Origin: Mortierella sp. BCC40632
Lineage: Eukaryota; Mortierellomycota; Mortierellomycetes; Mortierellales; Mortierellaceae
NCBI GenBank assembly: GCA_011634665.1
Contig: WAEK01000012.1
Coordinates: forward strand, 744,001-808,000
Reading direction: 5' to 3'
DNA length: 64,000 bases
The notes beneath the pieces are model-generated. The model saw only the letters and a list, made by a program, of their open reading frames with translations. It searched no databases and was not told the origin of the DNA. Made by a program: the position numbers and the translations under genes. This document shows, piece by piece, positions 58,201-64,000 of the stretch; the stretch's first letter is position 1, and each line of letters begins with the position of its first letter.

Positions 58201-59519
58201 ACTACAGATGGTGCGGATCAAATGAGTCGATCCTCCAAGGTAATGAGTAGACCCGTCTAATTGCTGCTTCTTAGAAGTGAATATGCTCTTTCTCGCTTTA
58301 TATGGAGATGCTACCTTTCAGGAACTAACAAACACACACGCATAAATGCACATAATTTGCTCTCCTTTTTTTTTCTCCCCAACAGAGTCAGGGTACGGGC
58401 CCCACGGGAGCAGAATACAAGCTGTATGCAGAATGGATCCGGAATCTCAAACCTCATGTTCCCGAGCTATGTACTGTTTGTTCTCGAGGTCCTTCTCTTG
58501 ATCAGAGCTCACCACCCATCCGGGCTCATCGACGATCTCTTCATGGACCTCAAAGGACCCCCTCTACATCGACAACACTATCAAGCACTCCATTGTTGAG
58601 AGGAAGATCATTTTTGTCCAAGGAGATAGCACCCCCTCCAAGAACCTTTCGAAGTCGTTCCCGAGGTACCTGGGCCGAAAATGAACGGGACACGGAACCA
58701 GTAGGGACCCCGTCTCGACCAGAAGGGGAAGGAGCTGTCGAGGATGAGGATGAGCCTGCTTGGCCAAGACGATCCTATCGTAGTCGACTTGCCAATGTCC
58801 ATACCCATGGTTCTGAAAGTGCTGAAGATGACAGGGAAGAAGAAGAAGTGGTAGAAGTAGAAGAAGCTGTTGTGGAGAAAACCCCCACAACTCGGGAGGA
58901 CCCAATCACCTTCTCCAACAGTGTTCGTTCATCGACAAAACGACCTGTGGGCGATGGTGGTTCTTGGAACAAGTCTTCTTCTGGAGGAAGAGGAGGAGCA
59001 GAGCACGAGTTTGAACCGAATGGTGGAATCAAGAGCAAAGTCGACGAGTCGAGTGAGGGATCAGAAGAGGCCATGCATCTTATTGACATTGATAAAGAGA
59101 CTGAGCAGGATGAGGAGGTTGATGATGGAAGCGAGGACGAGGAGGAAGAAGATGAAGATGAACGCAACAAGGAAGAGGACGACGAAGGAGAGGAAGGAGA
59201 AGAGGAAGGGGAAGACAGCGAGGAGACGAAGGAGGAAGAGAAGGATCAGGATCTAGAACGAATGTCGATCGAGGAACTATTGGTTGTACTGGATCAAACG
59301 GCGAGTCAATTGACACGACTCCGAGATTCATATTATGATTCTGGAAAGAAGGCAAGGTCTCAAGTTGGGATTTTGAAAAGGATTGATCGATATGAGGCCA
59401 AACTTGTGAAGATCGAGACACTTTTGGTGGCAACGACGACGACGAAGGCGACAGCAACAACAACCCAGAAAAGCAACAAAAATCAAAATGACAACAAAAT
59501 TCGAAAAAAGAAAAAGTAG
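55278..59519 (+). CDS. Large disordered protein with CxxC, acidic tract and coiled coil
   Basis: Exons 55278-56324, 56491-57211, 57335-58239 and 58386-59519 join to 1268 residues, all GT-AG; phases agree at each junction. I do not recognise the family. Most of the chain is Ser/Arg/Gly/Pro-rich and disordered. Ordered candidates: a short helix after the second intron (RIKTFVDDYIRMLRLVGVG, about 591-610), an amphipathic segment at about 830-860 (SRLEHLFQQLLEAISRNDPQ), and a conserved-looking block at 900-925 (AEYKLYAEWIRNLKPHVPEL then CTVC, C920 and C923). Residues about 1129-1180 are almost all Asp/Glu. The C-terminus is a coiled coil (MSIEELLVVLDQTASQLTRL) ending in a Lys-rich tail. A structural or spindle-pole/cortical scaffold is conceivable but unsupported. 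The start at 55278 is the first ATG of the open frame. Confidence 0.75.
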
Positions 59520-59616
59520 TGAGTGCCCAAAGGCAAGTGCTTTTTTTTTCTTCTTCTTCTTCTTTCTTAAAGTCGTAGACACACACACCACACCTTCTTC
59601 TTCATCTTTACACATA

Positions 59617-59658
<42 letters not shown>

Positions 59659-60080
59659 TGAAAGGATCATTACAGAAGCTCAAATTGATCGGCGGTGGAT
59701 GCGCTGGTAACATTCACAATTAATGGGGAAAAAAAAAGGAAAATATGGCACAGTGGCAAGAAAAAAACAACAACAAACAGATTCGGATAGAAAAACTTAT
59801 TGCGTGATCTCCGAGGTTCCCACGAAAGCTATTTCTTTTTTTTTTTTTTTTTTTTTTTTTCTTCTTCTTCTTCTTCTTTAAAAAAAAAAAACAAAACAAA
59901 AAAAAAACAAGCTATGAGACGGTCCGCACAGCGGGAGAGAAAAACAATACAATAAAAAAAAAAAAAAAAAGCAACTATATAAACACATTATCCTTTTCTC
60001 TCTTGATGTCTCGTCATTTTTTTTTTCCCTTCTCTCAATCACGGAAACAATTACAACCAATCGAAACCCAAACAGGATCC
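59520..60080. other. Convergent 3' spacer with homopolymers
   Basis: Tail-to-tail region: T32 (59620-59651), T/CTT tract (59834-59878), A runs with AAC interruptions (59880-59908) and an A18 near 59953-59970. AATAAA-like strings occur on both strands. No gene. Confidence 0.6.
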
Positions 60081-62675
60081 CTAATCATGTCGAATTTCCA
60101 AAGTCTGCTCGTCCTTCTCGAGTTGATCCTCCACCGGACCTACAAAGGTTCGTTGGATCAGTCTCGCCTGCGAGACCATCAATGTAATCCGTTGTTGGAC
60201 CCGATCCATCTCTTCTTGCATCCGTCTGAGAACCTTTTGTTTCTCGGCCATGGCCGTTCTTCGGATACAACTCGAGCACTTGATCAATTTCGTGCCAGTC
60301 TTGAATGTGGTCGGTATGGTTACCGGAATCGGCGGAGTGCTGGCCACAGAGACCACACCGGTCGAGGTAATAGGAATCGGCATTGGCGTGACAGGCGACT
60401 CTAGAAAGGACGATGAAGGTTGCTCCAAGGACACGGTACTGGTTGAAAAGGCGGTCGTGGCAGCAATAGAGTCCATTCTGGACAAGGGACGCGACCCCCC
60501 ATCCAACGATGACTCTCTTGAGAATGTATAACATAAGGTCGAGGTCATCATATCGGATGAATGATCCCCTCGACCGATACTGTAATCACTCCCTTGACGA
60601 GACCTCGGTCGGAAGGTATAAGGGGAGGTAGGGGAGATGGGCGAGACAGGGACAGGGACAGGGTTCATTGATTCCGTGTGCACGAACCCCACACGACTGG
60701 TTGACTTTGTGGAGGAAGGTACTGTTGTGGGCGAAGCAAAAACATTGCTGGAGCTCATTTTAGGTGACCACAGTGGTGACACGGAGGAAGAGGAAGAGGA
60801 AGAAAGATTGGCCAATGCAGCGGCCTCTGCCTCTGCTGTCGCAAACATACAACATCGACCCAAGTCCGGATCGCAGTCCCCATGAGCAAATCGCTCGTCC
60901 TGAACACCGCCACCACCACTTTGTCTACCCTTATGTTGTGGGATGCCAAAGACGGTTGATTTCCACAAGAGTCCTGCTGCGGCCGTTGCTGCTGCTGCTG
61001 CTGCCGCTGTGCTACTCAGAAACTTGGAAGGGGAGGCAGACCGAGTCAAGGTAGAATCGCGAAAAGGACCAGGACCAGAAATTTCTCCATTGCTTTGACT
61101 GCCTTGGAGACAGAGACCTGTGCTTGCGCTTGGAGACCGAGTGACAATAACAGGTGTACCTGAAGAACGTGTCGACATGGCGGACGGTGGGCGTGAAGTG
61201 ACTGGAGGAGAGATTGTACTACTTGACTCGGTCAAAGGTCTATACCGAGAAGACCAAGCCGTTGTTGAATCCTGATCCTGGTGAAGCCACTCCAAATCAT
61301 TGTCACATTCCAAGGCATCGCGTTGTCGTTTGAGTTCACACAATTGTTCCTGAAGGACCAATTTTTGTTGATCCAAGGATTCGATCAAGTCTCGGTAATG
61401 TTGGAGTTGGACTCGACCCTGAGCAATCTTTTTTTGCAAGGCCAAGATCTCCCATCCTGGGGTTGGATTATTTTCGGTAGAGGTGGGAGGTTGCAGGCGC
61501 TGTTGAGACGCTGGTGCGACCGGAAGTAAACCTTTTGGACATGGTGGATGATGCTGAAAAGGATGGGTATTATTATGTTTTGACTGCGGCTGCGACTGCG
61601 GTCGTGGATGCGTGGAATGTTGTTCAGGAAAGGCTGACGGTGTTTTAGTAGTCATAGGAAGGAGGGTATGGCTGCCTTGACGCCGGAGGCGAGGGTGGTG
61701 GCCAAGTCGCATGGTTTCTTCGGGACAAGTCGGGGTCCTTGGTGATCCTGAAAGCTCAATCATGGACGATCGACGATAGAGTGATGCCGTGGGATGTTGT
61801 ATTGTTCCGGCGTTTGTGCATCGGTCTGGGATCGACCCCGAATCAGAGACCAATGTCTTTGGTGGAGAAGAGGCTGAAAACGTGGAGGAGATGGTTGTCG
61901 CTGTCAGTGTCGATGAGGAAGAAGACGAATAAGCCGAAGAAGACGAGGACGATGCTGACGACGGTGGTGGAGCTGATGTCATCGCCGTGGATCCTGTTGT
62001 ACAAGGCACTTTAATATCGAGCCCTTCGGTCACTCTCCAAGTCCCCCTTGGATCGATCGGGCTCTCGACAAAGGCCTCATTTAGCACCACACCGACACCG
62101 GCACTGACGCCAGCACTTTGTAATGGAGCACTTTTTAATTGCCCAGGAATCCCGTCTTTCTGAGAGGAAGAAGAAGGCGTCGGTGGTGGTGGTGGTGGGG
62201 GTGTCAGAGAGCGCTGGAAGGAAGAAAACAAACGATGTCGACTCCACAACTGCGAAAAGCTGAATTTGGCTGGGTTGGAAGGTAACACGACAACCGGCTC
62301 AGAGTTGAACATTTCCACTGGAGACTCTGGAGTGATTGTATGTGATAAAGTCGATGGGGGTCTCGTGCCTAGAGTTGGTTGAGGTCTCTTGGTCAAGACT
62401 GGAGCTGAGCAAGGACTCGCCTTGACGTGAGAGGGTTGACTTTTAGGCGGCAGTGAGTCGTGCGGAAAAGGGTGCTGTTTTAGGGTGATGATGTCGCCAT
62501 GTTCTTCTGCAGGGACGTATACTTGATGATGGGGATATGCAAGGTGCCTGTGGCCATGGTGTCGATCGTCGTTGGCTATGGTGCTGTGGTTTTTGTCGCT
62601 GTCACAGGGGACCGCAGCCATATCCAGATCTTCCATTTTCACAATTGAAGGGTTGAAGGGCGTCGAAGGGGGCAA
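60081..62675 (-). CDS. Serine-rich coiled-coil protein, 864 residues, unrecognised
   Basis: Single-exon gene ending at TAG 60083-60081. The first 400 residues are His/Pro/Ser-rich and disordered, with poly-Pro and poly-Ser runs. A coiled coil covers about 405-465 (WEILALQKKIAQGRVQLQHY then LDQQKLVLQEQLCELKRQRD). A second Ser/Thr-rich linker with an Ala run follows. The C-terminal 70 residues are ordered again: TKLIKCSSCIRRTAMAEKQK, then a long helix (RMQEEMDRVQQRITLMVSQA). The CSSC pair is suggestive but too little for a zinc site on its own. No intron is needed, in contrast with neighbouring long genes. Function unknown; a scaffold or polarity-type protein would fit the layout only loosely. 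Confidence 0.7.
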   Translation of the reverse strand: MPPSTPFNPSIVKMEDLDMAAVPCDSDKNHSTIANDDRHHGHRHLAYPHHQVYVPAEEHGDIITLKQHPFPHDSLPPKSQPSHVKASPCSAPVLTKRPQPTLGTRPPSTLSHTITPESPVEMFNSEPVVVLPSNPAKFSFSQLWSRHRLFSSFQRSLTPPPPPPPTPSSSSQKDGIPGQLKSAPLQSAGVSAGVGVVLNEAFVESPIDPRGTWRVTEGLDIKVPCTTGSTAMTSAPPPSSASSSSSSAYSSSSSSTLTATTISSTFSASSPPKTLVSDSGSIPDRCTNAGTIQHPTASLYRRSSMIELSGSPRTPTCPEETMRLGHHPRLRRQGSHTLLPMTTKTPSAFPEQHSTHPRPQSQPQSKHNNTHPFQHHPPCPKGLLPVAPASQQRLQPPTSTENNPTPGWEILALQKKIAQGRVQLQHYRDLIESLDQQKLVLQEQLCELKRQRDALECDNDLEWLHQDQDSTTAWSSRYRPLTESSSTISPPVTSRPPSAMSTRSSGTPVIVTRSPSASTGLCLQGSQSNGEISGPGPFRDSTLTRSASPSKFLSSTAAAAAAATAAAGLLWKSTVFGIPQHKGRQSGGGGVQDERFAHGDCDPDLGRCCMFATAEAEAAALANLSSSSSSSVSPLWSPKMSSSNVFASPTTVPSSTKSTSRVGFVHTESMNPVPVPVSPISPTSPYTFRPRSRQGSDYSIGRGDHSSDMMTSTLCYTFSRESSLDGGSRPLSRMDSIAATTAFSTSTVSLEQPSSSFLESPVTPMPIPITSTGVVSVASTPPIPVTIPTTFKTGTKLIKCSSCIRRTAMAEKQKVLRRMQEEMDRVQQRITLMVSQARLIQRTFVGPVEDQLEKDEQTLEIRHD

Positions 62676-64000
62676 TTTTGAGTGGCCGTGTGTGGTCTTA
62701 ATAGGAGTGGTCTGAAAGGTGAACGGGGAGGAGCTAATCAGAAGAGGAGAGAGGGGGGTGAGAGGAGCAGAGGGGTGATGTTGCTTTGCGTGTATTGATG
62801 CGTGAAAAGGGAGGAGGAGAGGGGTGGGGGAAAAAGAGAGAGAGAGAGAGAGAGAAAGAAAGAAAGAAAGAAAGAAAGAAGGATGGAAAGGGAAAAGAAA
62901 GGAAAGAACAGAGGTTTACATGGAAGAGAGAAAGAGGCAAAAAAAAAAAAAAAGAGACTGCGAAGGGAAAAGAGCGACAGACACGGACGAGGTCAATGTG
63001 CTTGGTCGCTGGCTGGGAAAGGGAAAGCAACAAAAAGAGATAAACAAGCGATAAGGAGGAGGAGGAAGAGGAGGAAGAGGAGGATGTGCCCAACAAGGGT
63101 GGCCTCGTTGATACACTCGCTCGCTTGCTCTCTATTTCAACCTTCTCGCACGCTTCGCTCACTACCCAGGAGTGTAGCATGAGACCCATCCGAGCTGGAC
63201 TCCACCTCAGCAGCGTCCCGACAGACAAGGCAGACAGTAGAGGATCGACTGCGCGGGTTTGGGGACGCGAGAAGAAGAAGAGGAGGAGGAAGAGTAAGAA
63301 GGCAAAGGTGAAAAATAGAAATGAAGCCTTGGCTTTCCATCTCTTCCACTTTTTCGCTCCTCTCCTTTTCTCCAGATCACTCTTCATTAGGTTTCTACAT
63401 TGAGTCCCTCCAAAGACTCGATGGAAGTGTTGGCCATTTCGGTCCTGTCCACTGCCCGAGCGTTTGTTATCCCGTCTCCAAGAAACACATAATGGACATT
63501 TCCACACTCTTCGATGCCCAATTGTTTCCTCTCATCCAAGCCTTCTTGGCCTCTTGGCCATGGGATACTTTTTTGAGTCTCCGTTTCTTTTTTTCTCCCC
63601 TAGTCTGGGCAAAGTCCGTTATCGAACCCAACCTCTTCCTAGACCCTTTCGGCAGACAGTGGCCAACTCTTGGATGTAAAGTTCTGCTCATGCTCAGACC
63701 CACGACAGGTCACTTGCACCGCTGACGCACTAGTTAGCATTTGTTCTTTTATGATCTCATCTATCGAAGACAGGACCGAGGCCTTCATTGAGGTCATGTC
63801 CAGTCCGTGATATCCAATGTGCACAACTCGGAATACTCTGTGGGCCATAATGATATCCCAAGTCCTTCCAGCACCAAACCTATAAATCTTTTTGGAGAGG
63901 AGGGGCGCCCGCTCGCTCTCTTCTCTCTCATGGCAATGCGCGGCTGTTTGTTATGGAACGTGTCACTCTCCCTAGCTGAACTCTGACCTGCTCTGTTGCA
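62676..64000. other. Promoter side of the 864-residue gene; right edge
   Basis: GA/GAAA tract at about 62836-62882, A15 at 62939-62953, GGA-rich patch at 63052-63082. A TATAAAT at about 63881-63887 on the plus strand could belong to a gene beyond the right edge. No supported coding sequence. Confidence 0.4.

Noticed and set aside
62734..63507. 257-codon minus-strand frame at the right edge
   Set aside because: More than half is poly-Ser/Leu/Phe from GA and A tracts; the remainder shows no motif.
1..64000. CRISPR arrays, tRNA or rRNA genes
   Set aside because: No regularly spaced direct repeats with unique spacers were seen; the few GTTCGA-type strings lack a matching A box or cloverleaf, and no rRNA-like sequence was recognised by eye.

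Overview
This is a gene-sparse, intron-bearing fungal nuclear contig. The protein repertoire (vacuolar-type CLC exchanger, POT peptide transporters, cytosolic eL24, ALDH7, type II gamma-glutamyltransferase), short introns with GTAAGT-like donors, pyrimidine-rich promoters, and very many A/T homopolymers and CT microsatellites in introns and spacers suggest an early-diverging fungus, most likely Mucoromycota and possibly Mortierellales. That placement is inference; no rRNA or mitochondrial marker is present.

Layout. 1-5.4 kb: 3' end of an ALDH7-family dehydrogenase, tail-to-tail with a ten-exon CLC chloride/proton exchanger. 6.6-14.1 kb: an EXD3/mut-7-like 3'-5' exonuclease gene converging on a leucine-rich-repeat gene that uses a GC-AG intron. 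16.4-19.1 kb: a five-exon gamma-glutamyltransferase with an N-terminal anchor and dileucine signal. 19.1-28 kb: a gene-poor accessory stretch holding relics of two small secreted-protein genes in opposite orientation, two 121-bp MITE-like elements, a 28-29-bp minisatellite and a frameshifted gene relic. 28.0-30.0 kb and 46.4-48.3 kb: two nearly identical POT peptide transporter genes in inverted orientation. Between them lie RPL24, a GTPBP1/2-type translational GTPase, about 7 kb of low-complexity spacer and two possible small spliced genes. 49.5-62.7 kb: a mucin-like single-pass surface protein, a CC2D1/Lgd homologue, a large disordered protein with an acidic tract, and an 864-residue serine-rich coiled-coil protein. 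The last 1.3 kb has no recognisable gene.

For the main multi-exon genes I joined exons by hand; each joined reading frame is an exact multiple of three and recovers family motifs across the junctions. No operon-like organisation, CRISPR array, tRNA or rRNA was seen. Functionally the set is mostly housekeeping (amino-acid catabolism, ion and peptide transport, glutathione turnover, translation, endosomal sorting). The unusual material is the decayed accessory island at 20-28 kb and the inverted transporter pair.
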